A DNA stretch of 64,000 bases from Bradyrhizobium genosp. L (GTDB lineage Bacteria; Pseudomonadota; Alphaproteobacteria; Rhizobiales; Xanthobacteraceae), in NCBI RefSeq assembly GCF_015624485.1, contig NZ_CP061378.1, forward strand, positions 3,410,001-3,474,000, in the 5' to 3' direction. How positions within the stretch are numbered: position 1 is the stretch's first letter; each line of letters opens with the position of its first letter. The notes under the pieces were generated by a model. It had not been told where the DNA came from, ran no database searches, and saw nothing but the letters and a program-made list of their open reading frames with translations. Positions 37,370 through 46,964 of this stretch are shown in pieces. A program made the translations under genes and the position numbers.

Positions 37370-39142
37370 ATGCATCGCTACCGGTCACACACATGCGGCG
37401 CGCTCCGTGAGAGCGATATCGACCAGACGGTCCGGCTCTCAGGCTGGGTTCACCGGGTCCGCGACCATGGCGGCGTGCTGTTCGTCGATTTGCGCGACCA
37501 CTACGGCATCACCCAATGCGTGGCCGATCCGGACTCGCCGGCGTTCGCCGAGGTCGAGAAGTTCCGTTCCGAATGGGTGGTGAGGATCGACGGCCGGGTG
37601 CGCCGCCGTCCCGCCGGCACCGACAATCCGGAACTGCCGACTGGAATGGTCGAGATCTACGTCAAGGAGATCGAGGTGCTCGGCCCGGCGGCGGAGCTGC
37701 CGTTGCCGGTGTTCGGCGAGCAGGAATATCCTGAGGATATCAGGCTGAAGTACCGCTTCCTCGACCTGCGTCGCGAGAAGCTGCACCAGAACATCATGAC
37801 CCGCGGCGCGGTGGTCGATTCCATGCGCAAGCGGATGAAGGAGCAGGGCTTCTTCGAATTCCAGACGCCGATCCTCACCGCATCCTCGCCGGAGGGCGCG
37901 CGCGACTTCCTGGTGCCGTCGCGCATCCATCCCGGCAAATTCTACGCGCTGCCGCAGGCGCCGCAGCAGTACAAGCAGCTCTTGATGATGTCGGGCTTCG
38001 ACCGCTACTTCCAGATCGCGCCGTGTTTCCGCGACGAGGACCCGCGCGCCGACCGCCTGCCGGGCGAGTTCTACCAGCTCGACGTCGAGATGAGCTTCGT
38101 CACGCAAGACGATGTTTTCGCTGCGATGGAGCCCGTCATCACGGGCGTGTTCGAGGACTTTGCCAAGGGCAAGCCGGTGACCAAGAACTGGCCGCGGATT
38201 CCGTTCGCGGAAGCCGTGCGCAAATACGGCTCCGACAAACCCGATTTGCGCAACAAGATCGTCATGCAGGAAGTCTCCGAGCATTTCCGCGGCTCCGGCT
38301 TCAAGGTGTTCGCGCGGATGCTGGAAGATTCCAAGAACCAGGTCTGGGCGATCCCGGGCACCGGCGGCGGGTCGCGCGCCTTCTGCGACCGCATGAACTC
38401 CTGGGCGCAGGGCGAGGGCCAGCCCGGCCTCGGCTACATCATGTGGCGCGAGGGCGGCGAGGGCGCGGGTCCGCTTGCGAACAACATCGGACCCGAACGC
38501 ACCGCTGCGATCCGCGATCAGCTCGGCCTCAAGGAGGGCGATGCGGCGTTCTTCGTCGCCGGCGATCCCGAGAAATTCTGGAAGTTCGCTGGCCTTGCGC
38601 GCACCAAACTCGGTGAGGAGCTGAGCCTGATCGACAAGGATCGGTTCGAGCTCGCCTGGATCGTCGACTTCCCGATGTACGAGTATGACGAGGAGAACAA
38701 GAAGGTCGACTTCTCGCACAACCCGTTCTCGATGCCGCAGGGCGGCCTCGATGCGCTGACGGGCCAGGATCCTCTGACCATCAAGGCGTTCCAGTACGAT
38801 ATCGCCTGCAACGGCTACGAGATCGCCTCCGGCGGCATCCGCAACCACAAGCCGGAAGCGATGGTGAAGGCGTTCGAGATCGCGGGCTATGGCGAGCAGG
38901 AAGTCGTCGAGCGCTTCGGCGGCATGTACCGTGCGTTCCAGTACGGCGCGCCGCCGCATGGCGGCATGGCGGCTGGCCTCGACCGCATCGTGATGCTGTT
39001 GTGCGGCACCAACAATCTGCGCGAGATCTCGCTGTTCCCGATGAACCAGCAGGCGATGGATTTGCTAATGGGCGCGCCGTCGGAAGCGACGCCGAAACAG
39101 CTCAAGGAGCTGCACATCAGGACGAACCTGCCGAGCAAGTAG
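37370..39142 (+). CDS. aspS: aspartyl-tRNA synthetase
   Basis: 590-residue bacterial-type class II synthetase. The OB-fold anticodon domain opens the protein ([23 protein letters not shown]). Class II motif 2 is [20 protein letters not shown], the bacterial GAD insertion lies in the middle, and motif 3 is [14 protein letters not shown]. Many alphaproteobacterial AspRS are non-discriminating (Asp and Asn), but specificity cannot be read safely here; the presence or absence of asnS elsewhere would help. Confidence 0.96.
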   Translation: MHRYRSHTCGALRESDIDQTVRLSGWVHRVRDHGGVLFVDLRDHYGITQCVADPDSPAFAEVEKFRSEWVVRIDGRVRRRPAGTDNPELPTGMVEIYVKEIEVLGPAAELPLPVFGEQEYPEDIRLKYRFLDLRREKLHQNIMTRGAVVDSMRKRMKEQGFFEFQTPILTASSPEGARDFLVPSRIHPGKFYALPQAPQQYKQLLMMSGFDRYFQIAPCFRDEDPRADRLPGEFYQLDVEMSFVTQDDVFAAMEPVITGVFEDFAKGKPVTKNWPRIPFAEAVRKYGSDKPDLRNKIVMQEVSEHFRGSGFKVFARMLEDSKNQVWAIPGTGGGSRAFCDRMNSWAQGEGQPGLGYIMWREGGEGAGPLANNIGPERTAAIRDQLGLKEGDAAFFVAGDPEKFWKFAGLARTKLGEELSLIDKDRFELAWIVDFPMYEYDEENKKVDFSHNPFSMPQGGLDALTGQDPLTIKAFQYDIACNGYEIASGGIRNHKPEAMVKAFEIAGYGEQEVVERFGGMYRAFQYGAPPHGGMAAGLDRIVMLLCGTNNLREISLFPMNQQAMDLLMGAPSEATPKQLKELHIRTNLPSK

Positions 39143-39186
39143 GCGTCGTTCACCTCGCCCCCCAAGAGCGGGGCGAGGGGGAAGTG

Positions 39187-41175
39187 TCACAATCCCGTCG
39201 ACGCCTCGATCTTGAATTGCGCCAGCGCCGATGGCGGGTCGGTCTTGAGCAACTGCATCAGTTGCAGGGCCGGCGCCTTGGCGCGCGGGGTCAGCTTGAT
39301 GACCAGCGTCTGGCCCGGCGTCTCGACGAAGCGGCCGATCGCGGCGATCAGGGCGGCGATGTCGGGATTGTCGGCGCCGAGCGGCGCGCCTTGCGCCTTG
39401 ATGCTATCGAGGATCGCAGCGCGCGCCTCGTCGCGGCCGACATTCTGGGTGCGGGCGTAGTTGGCGACCGCGATATCGACGCCGCCGAGATCGCGCAGCG
39501 TGAACTCGATCGGGCCTGCCTCGATCTGACCCGCCACCGCCATCGACTGCGGCGTGAGCGAGAACGCCTCACGTGGCACGTTGGCGAGCGAAAGGCGCGC
39601 CTGTGCGTCGGCGAGGCCGCCGATCTCGAACTTGACCGGCTCCAGCGCAAACGCGTGCGACGCCTCGGTCCATGCGGCGCCGAGATCGGCATCGACGGTT
39701 ATGCGGTTGAGTCCGGCCGCGACCAGGGCTTGCTGGGTGGCGTCGGCCGCATCGAGCGGCCCCGACAGCTTTGCAACCAGATGTAGCCGGCTCGGGATCG
39801 TGCCGACGAACTGGCCCCAATCCAGGCTGAGCACGTCGATACTGAGCGGCTTTCCCGTGTTCTTGTAGGGCGCGACCAGGCCCTTGACCTCGGCGCCTTC
39901 GATCAGCGGAAACAGCGCGAGCGCCTGTTCGGGCGTGGGCTTCTGCCCGGCGAACTGCGCCGTCAGCCGCATGAAGCTCGCGATGTCGAGCGATTTCAGC
40001 GCGAAGCGTCCGAGCTTGAAGGGCCCGTTGGGGCTGCGGCCGTCGAAGCCCTCGGCGGCAAGCTCGCCGATCTTGCCGTGTTCGAGGTTAAGCCGCATCG
40101 AAGCCAGCTTGAACGGCCCCTGGGGCGTCTCAAATGACAGCCCATGCATCTCGGCATTGCCAATTCCGATGCCCGAATAGAGGCCCGCGATTTTTTCCAG
40201 CAGCTCGCGCGCCTGGGCAGGAGACGGCGGCGGACTCCCCGGCGGCGGGATCATTGCCAGCAGCGCCGGCAGCTGCATCCGTGACGGATTGATGCTGATG
40301 TTGTCCGTGGTCACGCCGTCGATCCGCATGGAGAGGGGAGGCGTGGTCGTGGTGGTGAGCTCATAGGGACCGGCTGAGACATGTCCCTGAATCCGGTAGT
40401 CCCGATCATCGCTGGCCTTGGCCGGATCGAATATCGCGGCCATCGCGCCGACATCAATATCGGTCGTGACGATGTCGGCGATATAGCCGGTTGTCGTGAT
40501 CGGCTTGCCTGCCGGCTGCGCGTTGATCGTGAATGCAGCCTTGTCGACCTTGCTGGAGGCGATCTTGCCGTCCTTCATGTTCTCGATGGCAATGCCCGAA
40601 TAGGTCAACGCGCCTTCGCCGGCGCCCGGCTTCGCGACATCGAATGTCATTGCCGCCGTCACGGTCGGGGCCGTGATCGACGAGGCGGTGACGCTTGCCA
40701 GCCTCTGCAAGCCGAACCGGTACAAATCAACCGGCGACGAAGAGGCCGGTAGTTGCGACTGCCCGGCCGGTCCGGAGTAATCCTTCACCGTGACCTGCGG
40801 CGCCTTGTAGGCGATCAGGACGGTCTGCTGGCCGCTGATCGTGGCGCTCACCTCGACGTCGTTGGCCTCGATGCTCTCCGCCGAGAAGCGCGCGGTGTCC
40901 GACGCGTTGACACCGTGGGCCATCACATTGCTCGCCTTGATCCGGAACGGCGGCTGCGTGGCGCTTTCCAGCGCGATGTCCCCGATGCTCAGCGTGCGCT
41001 TGAGCAGGTCGAAGGAAATCCGGCCGTGGCTTGCCTTGCCGCCCTGCGTGCGAACCTGCTCGAAGGCATCCTCGACGCCGCGCACCACCCGGTGCTGGAC
41101 ATAGAGGTCGAACCCGAAGAAGCCGCCGACCGCGACGACGACCAATGCGGCCAGGCCGAGCAGGATTTTCTTCAT
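39187..41175 (-). CDS. large membrane-anchored envelope protein, AsmA/YdgA-like
   Basis: 662-residue protein with one N-terminal membrane anchor (ILLGLAALVVVAVGGFFGFDLYV) and a long periplasmic part made mostly of beta strands, with repeated phrases of the type 'xxxFKLxxxxLxxLDI' (residues about 350-400). The overall pattern (anchor, charged segment, long beta-rich repeats, a Pro-rich loop PPPGSPPPSPAQ near 315) recalls AsmA-like or YdgA/DUF945 proteins, some of which carry lipids across the envelope. I do not recognise a precise family. GGAG 8 bases upstream supports the ATG at 41175. Convergent with aspS, divergent from maeB. Confidence 0.7.
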   Translation of the reverse strand: MKKILLGLAALVVVAVGGFFGFDLYVQHRVVRGVEDAFEQVRTQGGKASHGRISFDLLKRTLSIGDIALESATQPPFRIKASNVMAHGVNASDTARFSAESIEANDVEVSATISGQQTVLIAYKAPQVTVKDYSGPAGQSQLPASSSPVDLYRFGLQRLASVTASSITAPTVTAAMTFDVAKPGAGEGALTYSGIAIENMKDGKIASSKVDKAAFTINAQPAGKPITTTGYIADIVTTDIDVGAMAAIFDPAKASDDRDYRIQGHVSAGPYELTTTTTPPLSMRIDGVTTDNISINPSRMQLPALLAMIPPPGSPPPSPAQARELLEKIAGLYSGIGIGNAEMHGLSFETPQGPFKLASMRLNLEHGKIGELAAEGFDGRSPNGPFKLGRFALKSLDIASFMRLTAQFAGQKPTPEQALALFPLIEGAEVKGLVAPYKNTGKPLSIDVLSLDWGQFVGTIPSRLHLVAKLSGPLDAADATQQALVAAGLNRITVDADLGAAWTEASHAFALEPVKFEIGGLADAQARLSLANVPREAFSLTPQSMAVAGQIEAGPIEFTLRDLGGVDIAVANYARTQNVGRDEARAAILDSIKAQGAPLGADNPDIAALIAAIGRFVETPGQTLVIKLTPRAKAPALQLMQLLKTDPPSALAQFKIEASTGL

Positions 41176-41387
41176 GCGGTCAACTCCGGATCATCAAGGG
41201 GAAGAAATTGCCAAAGCCAGCCGGGGCGGCCAGGACCGGCCGTGGCCGGCGGCCTGTTGACGGGGACGTTATCGGATGTTGCATCCAGGCGGCCGGGCGT
41301 GCTTCACATTGCGGTTCGATCTGCCGAACAACTGACTTGGAATAGCATAGAAACAACACGTCAGGGCCGGGGAAACGCGGGGAGCAC

Positions 41388-43697
41388 ATGTCGTCATCGT
41401 CGGAAGAACTGCATAACGCGGCGCTCGCCTATCACAGGCTGCCGCGGCCGGGCAAACTCGAGATCCAGGCGATCAAACCGCTCGCCAACCAGCGCGACCT
41501 GGCGCTCGCCTATTCGCCCGGCGTGGCCGCCGCCTGCACCGAGATCGCGAAGAACCCGGCGGACGCCGCTCTGTATACCGCCCGCGCCAATCTGGTGGCG
41601 GTGGTCAGCAACGGCACTGCCGTGCTCGGCCTCGGCAATATCGGCCCGCTGGCCTCGAAGCCCGTCATGGAAGGCAAGGCGGTGCTGTTCAAGAAGTTCG
41701 CCGGCATCGACGTGTTCGACATCGAGATCAAGGCCGACACCATCGAGCGCGTGGTCGAGACCGTGGCGGCGCTGGAGCCGACCTTCGGCGGCATCAATCT
41801 GGAGGACATCCGCGGCCCGGAGTGCTTCGAGATCGAGGCGCAACTGAAGGAGCGCATGAAGATCCCGGTGTTCCACGACGACCAGCATGGCACCGCCATC
41901 ATCGTCGCCGCCGCGATCACCAACGGGCTGCTGCTCAACGGCAAGAAGCTCGCCGACGTGAAGATCGTCTGCTCGGGCGCCGGAGCTGCCGCGATCGCGA
42001 CCCTCAACCTGCTGGTCTCGATGGGCGCGCAGCGCAAGAACATCTGGGTCTGCGACATCGACGGCGTCGTCTATGAGGGCCGCAACACCACGATGGATCG
42101 CTGGAAGGCGGTCTATACCCAGACCACCGACGCGCGCGTGCTCGCCGACGTCATCCCGGGCGCTGATATCTTCATCGGCCTGTCGGCACCTGGTGTGCTG
42201 AAGCCCGAGATGGTCAAGCAGATGGGCGACCATCCGCTGGTGATGGCGCTCGCCAACCCGGTGCCGGAGATCATGCCGGAGGAGGCGCGGGCGGCGCGGC
42301 CGGACGCCATGATCTGCACCGGGCGGTCGGACTACCCGAACCAGGTCAACAACGTGCTGTGCTTCCCGTTCATCTTCCGCGGCGCGCTCGACGTCGGCGC
42401 CACCGCGATCAACGAGGCAATGAAGCACGCCGCGGTCGACGCCATCGCGCAATTGGCGCGCGACCCGCCGTCGGACGCGGTCGCGCATGGTTTCGAGACC
42501 GGCGAGACGCAGGGCTTCGGTCCGGGTTCGCTGATCCCGAGCCCGTTCGACCCGCGGCTGATCCTGCGCATCGCGCCGGCGGTCGCCAAGGCGGCGATCG
42601 AGTCCGGTGTTGCGACCCGGCCGATCACCAATTTCGACGAATATGCCGCAAACCTCGAGCGCTTCGCGTTCCGCTCCGGCCTCACCATGAAGCCGGTGTT
42701 TGCGAAAGCGAAGACCCAGCCGGTGCGGGTGATCTATGCCGAGGGCGAGGACGAGCGCGTGCTGCGCGCCACACAGGTGGTGCTGGAGGAGAAGCTGGCG
42801 CGGCCGATTCTCGTGGGCCGTCCCAGCGTGGTCGAGACCAGGATCCAGCGCTTCGGCCTCTCGATCAAGGCCGGCCGCGACTTCGACCTGGTCAATCCCG
42901 AGGACGATCCGCGCTACCGTTCCTATGTGCAGTCCTATATCGACGTCGCCGGCCGGCGCGGCGTGACGCCGGAGGCGGCGCGGACCGTGGTGCGCACCAA
43001 TAACACGGTGATCGCGGCGCTGGCCGTGTCGCGCGGCGAGGCCGACGCGATGCTGTGCGGCGTCGAGGGCCGCTACATGAGCCATCTGCGCCATGTCCGC
43101 GAGATCATCGGCTTCCTGCCGGGGATCTCCGACTATGCCGCGCTGGCGCTGATGATCACCTCGACCGGCGCGCATTTCATCGCCGATACCCAGGTGCGGC
43201 CGAATCCGAGCGCGGAGGAGCTCGCCGAGGTGGCTTCGCTGGCGGCGATCCACGTCCAGCGCTTCGCCTTCAAGCCGCGTGTCGCGTTCGTGTCACATTC
43301 CGATTTCGGCAGCTATGACACCGACTCCTCGCGCAAGATGCGGCGGGCGACGCAACTGTTGAAGGAGCGGCATCCCGAGATCGAGGCCGACGGCGAGATG
43401 CAGGGCGATACCGCGCTGTCCGCTGTGGCGCGCAAGCTGGTGTTGCCGCAATCGCGGCTGGAGGGCGAGGCCAACATCCTGATCATGCCCAATCTCGATG
43501 CCGCCAACATCGCCTACCAGATGATCAAGTCGCTGGCCAACGCGCTGCCGGTCGGCCCGATCCTGATCGGCCCGGCGCGCCCGGCGCATATCCTCACCCC
43601 GTCGGTGACGGCCCGCGGCATCCTCAACATGACCGCGGTTGCTGCGGTCGAAGCCCAGGAGCGCGCCGGCCGCGCGCAACCGACGCTGTTCGGCTGA
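41388..43697 (+). CDS. maeB: NADP-type malic enzyme with phosphotransacetylase-like domain
   Basis: 769-residue MaeB-type enzyme that decarboxylates malate to pyruvate. The N-terminal malic domain (about 1-420) has [31 protein letters not shown], the metal-binding EDI and FHDDQHGT, and the nucleotide fold [14 protein letters not shown]. The C-terminal 330 residues are a phosphotransacetylase-like domain that in related enzymes is regulatory (acetyl-CoA binding) rather than catalytic. GGGGAG precedes the ATG. In rhizobia such enzymes supply pyruvate from C4-dicarboxylates. Confidence 0.95.
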   Translation: MSSSSEELHNAALAYHRLPRPGKLEIQAIKPLANQRDLALAYSPGVAAACTEIAKNPADAALYTARANLVAVVSNGTAVLGLGNIGPLASKPVMEGKAVLFKKFAGIDVFDIEIKADTIERVVETVAALEPTFGGINLEDIRGPECFEIEAQLKERMKIPVFHDDQHGTAIIVAAAITNGLLLNGKKLADVKIVCSGAGAAAIATLNLLVSMGAQRKNIWVCDIDGVVYEGRNTTMDRWKAVYTQTTDARVLADVIPGADIFIGLSAPGVLKPEMVKQMGDHPLVMALANPVPEIMPEEARAARPDAMICTGRSDYPNQVNNVLCFPFIFRGALDVGATAINEAMKHAAVDAIAQLARDPPSDAVAHGFETGETQGFGPGSLIPSPFDPRLILRIAPAVAKAAIESGVATRPITNFDEYAANLERFAFRSGLTMKPVFAKAKTQPVRVIYAEGEDERVLRATQVVLEEKLARPILVGRPSVVETRIQRFGLSIKAGRDFDLVNPEDDPRYRSYVQSYIDVAGRRGVTPEAARTVVRTNNTVIAALAVSRGEADAMLCGVEGRYMSHLRHVREIIGFLPGISDYAALALMITSTGAHFIADTQVRPNPSAEELAEVASLAAIHVQRFAFKPRVAFVSHSDFGSYDTDSSRKMRRATQLLKERHPEIEADGEMQGDTALSAVARKLVLPQSRLEGEANILIMPNLDAANIAYQMIKSLANALPVGPILIGPARPAHILTPSVTARGILNMTAVAAVEAQERAGRAQPTLFG

Positions 43698-43725
43698 GCA
43701 AGAGGCAAGATGGATTCGATTTGAT

Positions 43726-43765
43726 CGAAGCAGGCGGAACGACCATAATCGTTTCAGCCTGCTTC
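43726..43765. terminator. strong hairpin between maeB and DoxX gene
   Basis: Arms CGAAGCAGGC and GCCTGCTTCG (10 bp) with a second inner pair AACGA/TCGTT. It begins 28 bp after maeB and ends 33 bp before the next gene. There is no T-run, so it is not a standard Rho-independent terminator. It could be an mRNA processing or protective stem. Confidence 0.5.
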
Positions 43766-43798
43766 GTCCGATTTCCGCAAATCCTGTGAGGCCGACCC

Positions 43799-44251
43799 AT
43801 GCCAGCGTTCATTACTTTCGGGCGAATCCTGTTCGCCGTCCTGTTCATCTATTCAGGCGCGACCAAGCTGATGGGCATCCAGGCGACCGCTGATTTGCTC
43901 ACCGCCAAGGTGGTCATCCCCGCCATCGTCGCACCCTATACGCAGCAGATCGAAACCTTCGTCGGCATGCCGTTCATGCAGCTGCTGGCCATCGTGGTCG
44001 GCGGCTTCGAGATCCTCGCCGGCCTGATGATCGCGGTGAACGTGCTGGCGCGCTTCTTTGCGATCCTCTTGATCATCTTCGTCTGCTTCGTGACCTTCTA
44101 CTTCCACGATTTCTGGAATCAGGCCGCGCCCGACAACGCCAAGACCCTGATCGATGCGCTGAAGAATCTCTCGCTGATCGGCGCGCTCTTCATCATCGCC
44201 GGCTACGGCCGCGGCCCGCGCCGCAACGAACCGGCGTACGGGGACGTTTAG
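43799..44251 (+). CDS. DoxX family membrane protein
   Basis: 150-residue four-helix membrane protein of the DoxX/DoxD-like group. The first helix carries the family pattern GRILFAVLFIYSGATKLMG. Later helices are LLAIVVGGFEILAGLMIAV, FFAILLIIFVCFVTFYFHDFW and LSLIGALFIIAGYG. Members have been tied to redox or thiosulfate-related complexes, but most are uncharacterised. GAGG precedes the ATG. It may be read through from maeB. Confidence 0.85.
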   Translation: MPAFITFGRILFAVLFIYSGATKLMGIQATADLLTAKVVIPAIVAPYTQQIETFVGMPFMQLLAIVVGGFEILAGLMIAVNVLARFFAILLIIFVCFVTFYFHDFWNQAAPDNAKTLIDALKNLSLIGALFIIAGYGRGPRRNEPAYGDV

Positions 44252-44269
44252 TCGATCACCATCGCCATC

Positions 44270-44350
44270 GTAGGATGGGTAGAGCGTAGCGAAACCCATC
44301 ACCTTCATGCCGAGCAACCGATGGGTATCGCTACGCTCCACCCATCCTAC
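44270..44350. repeat. intergenic palindrome R4b, full copy
   Basis: Arms GTAGGATGGGTAGAGCGTAG and CTACGCTCCACCCATCCTAC, with inner GAAACCCATC / GATGGGTATC. It lies between the convergent DoxX and RibD-like genes. A lone right half occurs at 35661-35691. Confidence 0.8.
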
Positions 44351-44366
44351 GCGGTCGTCTCCGCCG

Positions 44367-44924
44367 TCAGCCCACCCGCCGCCACGGCGTGACGCTGACA
44401 TCGTGCTCGGCATCGATCAGTTGCGGCTCGCCGGCGACGAGGCCGTGCGCCGCCAGCACCTGTTGCGGGGTGCGGGCAGGGACGCCGGGAAAGCACGGCT
44501 CGCCGTCGGGGATGCGCAGGCGCGGGGCGATCGACAGCCAGAACGTGTCGTAGCGGTCCATGAACATGCCGAACACGATGGGGCCGCCGATGATCGCGGC
44601 CATGCCCGACGTGACGCCGGCCTCGCGGCTGGCGGTCTCGAACGAGCAGCCGGACGGATTCCACAACAGCGCTTTCGGATTGGACGGATCGGGCGCGATG
44701 GTCGCGACCTTGCGGGTCAGGATCAGGCGCCGCCGCTTTGGCGCGTTGGGTTGCTCTTCGCCGGAGTGGCGGCCGTGCACGACGAGGTCGGCGCGGTCGA
44801 GGGCCGCGGTGAAGAAGCGCTTGTCGCCCTCGATCTTGAGCGCGTCGGGCATCACGTTCACAGCGTTCGCCAGCCGGCCGTCGGCCGAGACGATGACGAA
44901 ACCCTCGATACGCAACGCTGACAT
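44367..44924 (-). CDS. RibD/dihydrofolate-reductase-like protein
   Basis: 185-residue protein with the dihydrofolate-reductase-like fold of the RibD C-terminal family. It has an N-terminal strand with the substrate loop (IEGFVIVSADGRLANA), the middle segment DLVVHGRHSGEEQPNAPKRRRLILTRKV and the nucleotide-binding IIGGPIVFGMFMDRYDTFWLS. True substrate unknown. The start ATG at 44924 begins the fold; the long in-frame stretch upstream runs antiparallel through a repeat and the deacetylase gene and is not coding. Confidence 0.78.
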   Translation of the reverse strand: MSALRIEGFVIVSADGRLANAVNVMPDALKIEGDKRFFTAALDRADLVVHGRHSGEEQPNAPKRRRLILTRKVATIAPDPSNPKALLWNPSGCSFETASREAGVTSGMAAIIGGPIVFGMFMDRYDTFWLSIAPRLRIPDGEPCFPGVPARTPQQVLAAHGLVAGEPQLIDAEHDVSVTPWRRVG

Positions 44925-44939
44925 AGGACTTTTTTTCTG

Positions 44940-44987
44940 ACGCGTTTTCTTCACGCGAACCGGTGCCACTTCGCTCGAAAACGCTTT
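44940..44987. repeat. intergenic repeat family R1, copy b
   Basis: (+) strand: ACGCGTTTTCTTCACGCGAA, then CCGGTGCCAC, then TTCGCTCGAAAACGCT. Near-identical to copy c in reverse. It lies between the RibD-like start and the deacetylase stop (20 bp away). Confidence 0.85.
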
Positions 44988-45007
44988 GGAGCAGTCGCCG
45001 GCGCGGC

Positions 45008-45979
45008 TTACTGGTTGACGGTGGTGACGACGCTGTCCACCGGGCGCGTGCTTACGGTCGGGAGCTTGACGTCCTTGGCAAGCTCCTGCTCGTATTGCGG
45101 CAACACCGTCGCCGGGAATTTGGCGCGCATCGCGACCACCTTGTAGCCGCCGGCCTTCAGCTGCGTCAGCAGCGTCGGCAGGGCTTCCGCGGTGTGCTTC
45201 TGGAAGTCGTGCATCAGGATGATGCCCTTGCCGAGCTTGTTGAGCTTCTTCATCACGGTGTCGATCACCTGCTGCGGCTTGCTCGACTTGAAGTCGAAGG
45301 AGTCGAGGTCGCAGGAGAAGATCGCGATGTTGCGGGTGCCGAGATAGGTCACCATCTCCGGCGGATGCTCCAGCGCCGGGAAGCGGAAGAACGGCGCCGG
45401 CGAGACCTCGAGCGCCCATTTGATCGCAGCGAGCCCGCGCTCGATTTCGTCCTTCTTCTGATCCTCGGTCAGCTTCTTGTTGCCCTGATTGAGGTGCGAC
45501 CAGGTGTGCGAGCCGACGGTGTGGCCGGCGGCATAGACCTGGCGCAGGATCTCGGGGTGATAGGTCGCGTGCTTGCCGATCGGGAAGAAGATGCCCGTGG
45601 TGCACTCATCGGCGAGCGCCTTAAGCACCGCCGGCGTATTGACCGGCCACGGACCGTCGTCGAAGGTCAGGACCACCTCATGGTCGCGCAGGAAGTCGAG
45701 CTGTTTGAAGTGCTCGAAGCCGAAACCCGGACCGCCTGTGGTGTCGATCTCGACGGTGCGGGCGACGCCGAGCGCGTTCGGATTGTTGCAGGCGGCGCGG
45801 GCCGGTTGCGGCGGCTGCTGCGGAGGAACCGGGGCCGTAGCTGCGGCGGGAGCGGGGGCTGCCGCCTGTGGTGCGGCGGCCGGCGCAGCGCCTTTGGCCG
45901 GCGGTGTCTGCGCCCAGGCCGCGCTCGATGCGAGCAACGACACCGTGGTTGCGAAAATCAGTCCTGCCGCGATGCGCAT
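45008..45979 (-). CDS. exported polysaccharide deacetylase (CE4)
   Basis: 323-residue NodB-homology deacetylase. The signal peptide ends near AWAQ (residue 24). An Ala/Pro/Gln linker runs to about 60, then the CE4 domain with TFDDGP (Asp107, Asp108), the metal His pair in SHTWSH (His158, His162), FFRFP and ILMHD. All catalytic motifs are intact. Substrate could be peptidoglycan, chitooligosaccharide or another acetylated glycan; nearby envelope genes favour a periplasmic role. The start at 45979 begins the signal peptide. Confidence 0.9.
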   Translation of the reverse strand: MRIAAGLIFATTVSLLASSAAWAQTPPAKGAAPAAAPQAAAPAPAAATAPVPPQQPPQPARAACNNPNALGVARTVEIDTTGGPGFGFEHFKQLDFLRDHEVVLTFDDGPWPVNTPAVLKALADECTTGIFFPIGKHATYHPEILRQVYAAGHTVGSHTWSHLNQGNKKLTEDQKKDEIERGLAAIKWALEVSPAPFFRFPALEHPPEMVTYLGTRNIAIFSCDLDSFDFKSSKPQQVIDTVMKKLNKLGKGIILMHDFQKHTAEALPTLLTQLKAGGYKVVAMRAKFPATVLPQYEQELAKDVKLPTVSTRPVDSVVTTVNQ

Positions 45980-46156
45980 GGCGCGTGTCCCTTGCTGATG
46001 TCGTGTCCCGGCGCAGGCTACCGCCGCCACCGGGCCGCATTGCACCCCCAACTGATAGTACCCTAGTCGCGTCGGTGACGCCAAGGCAACGAAGGTGGCA
46101 GGCCCGCCGCGAAAATCCTCGGTGGATCAGTTAATTCCGGGGATTTTTGGCTTGGG

Positions 46157-46726
46157 TCAGGCGGCCGCCAGCGTCCGTGCGATTGCGGTCTTGATCCGCG
46201 TATCCTCCGGAGCGACCGACTCAGAGAAGACATCGGCGATATAGCCGTCGCGGCCGATCAGGTACTTGTGGAAATTCCAGCGTGGCACGTCCTTCGGCCG
46301 CGCCTCCGCGGCCCAGCGGTAGAACGGGTGCGCGCTCGCGCCCTTCACCACGGCTTTGGCCGCGATCGGGAAGGTGACGCCGTATTGATGCTGCGCGGTC
46401 TCGGTGATCTCGGTCGGGCCGCCCGGCTCCTGGCCGCCGAAATCATTGGAGGGGACGCCAATGACGACGAAGCCGCGCGCCCGGAATTCGGTCCACAATT
46501 GCTGCAGGCCGGCATATTGCGGCGTGAAGCCACAGAGCGAGGCCGTATTGACGATCATCATGGGATGGCCGGCATAGTCGGCAAGCCGGATCTCGCCGCC
46601 GGCGAGTGCCGGGAACGCGAAGGCATAGGCCGTGATCCTGCTCATCGCGGGCTCTTCGGCATGCAGGCTGCGCGAGCCGGCCGCCGCGGCGAGTGCAGTC
46701 ACGATCAGTGTCCTGCGGTCGATCAT
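46157..46726 (-). CDS. exported glutathione-peroxidase-like thiol peroxidase
   Basis: 189-residue GPx-family protein that reduces peroxides, in bacteria often with thioredoxin. The peroxidatic Cys65 lies in NTASLCGFTPQY, followed by PSNDFGGQEPG with the Gln and, near the end, RWNFHKYLIG with Trp and Asn of the tetrad. The N-terminus has DRRTLIVTALAAAAG, a signal peptide with a twin Arg that could use the Tat route, and a likely cleavage near LHAEE. I choose the second ATG (46726), since GGGAA lies 7 bases before it but only one before the first. Confidence 0.88.
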   Translation of the reverse strand: MIDRRTLIVTALAAAAGSRSLHAEEPAMSRITAYAFAFPALAGGEIRLADYAGHPMMIVNTASLCGFTPQYAGLQQLWTEFRARGFVVIGVPSNDFGGQEPGGPTEITETAQHQYGVTFPIAAKAVVKGASAHPFYRWAAEARPKDVPRWNFHKYLIGRDGYIADVFSESVAPEDTRIKTAIARTLAAA

Positions 46727-46820
46727 GATCATGTTCCCGGATGGATTTGGCGGGGATGATAGTCCAGAGTGCGGCCGGAGATATTCAACAAGCCGTCAAT
46801 TGGATCGCATCACCACCCGA

Positions 46821-46942
46821 CGTCGTCCTGGCGAAGGCCAGGACCCATTACCCCCAGCATCAGTTGTTGCCTGATGCTGGGGCCACGGTTCCGTCCATAA
46901 TTCCATTCGGTGGTTATGGGTCCTGGCTTTCGCCAGGACGAC
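46821..46942. repeat. intergenic palindromic repeat R3, copy b
   Basis: Arms CGTCGTCCTGGCGAAGGCCA and TGGCTTTCGCCAGGACGACC-like right end, with CCCATTACCCCCAGCATCAG and its partner CTGATGCTGGGG inside. It is the reverse complement orientation of copy a. Confidence 0.85.
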
Positions 46943-46964
46943 CGTGTGGAGAGGTCAGCGCGCC

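Noticed and set aside
37439..38959. 506-codon open frame antisense to aspS
   Set aside because: Shadow of aspS, whose class II synthetase motifs are intact on the other strand.
41394..43253. 619-codon open frame antisense to maeB
   Set aside because: Arg/Asp/His-rich shadow of a well-conserved gene, with no ribosome site or domain.
44925..45605. N-terminal extension of the RibD-like gene
   Set aside because: The frame stays open through repeat R1 and into the deacetylase gene on the same strand in another frame; the fold begins at the ATG at 44924.
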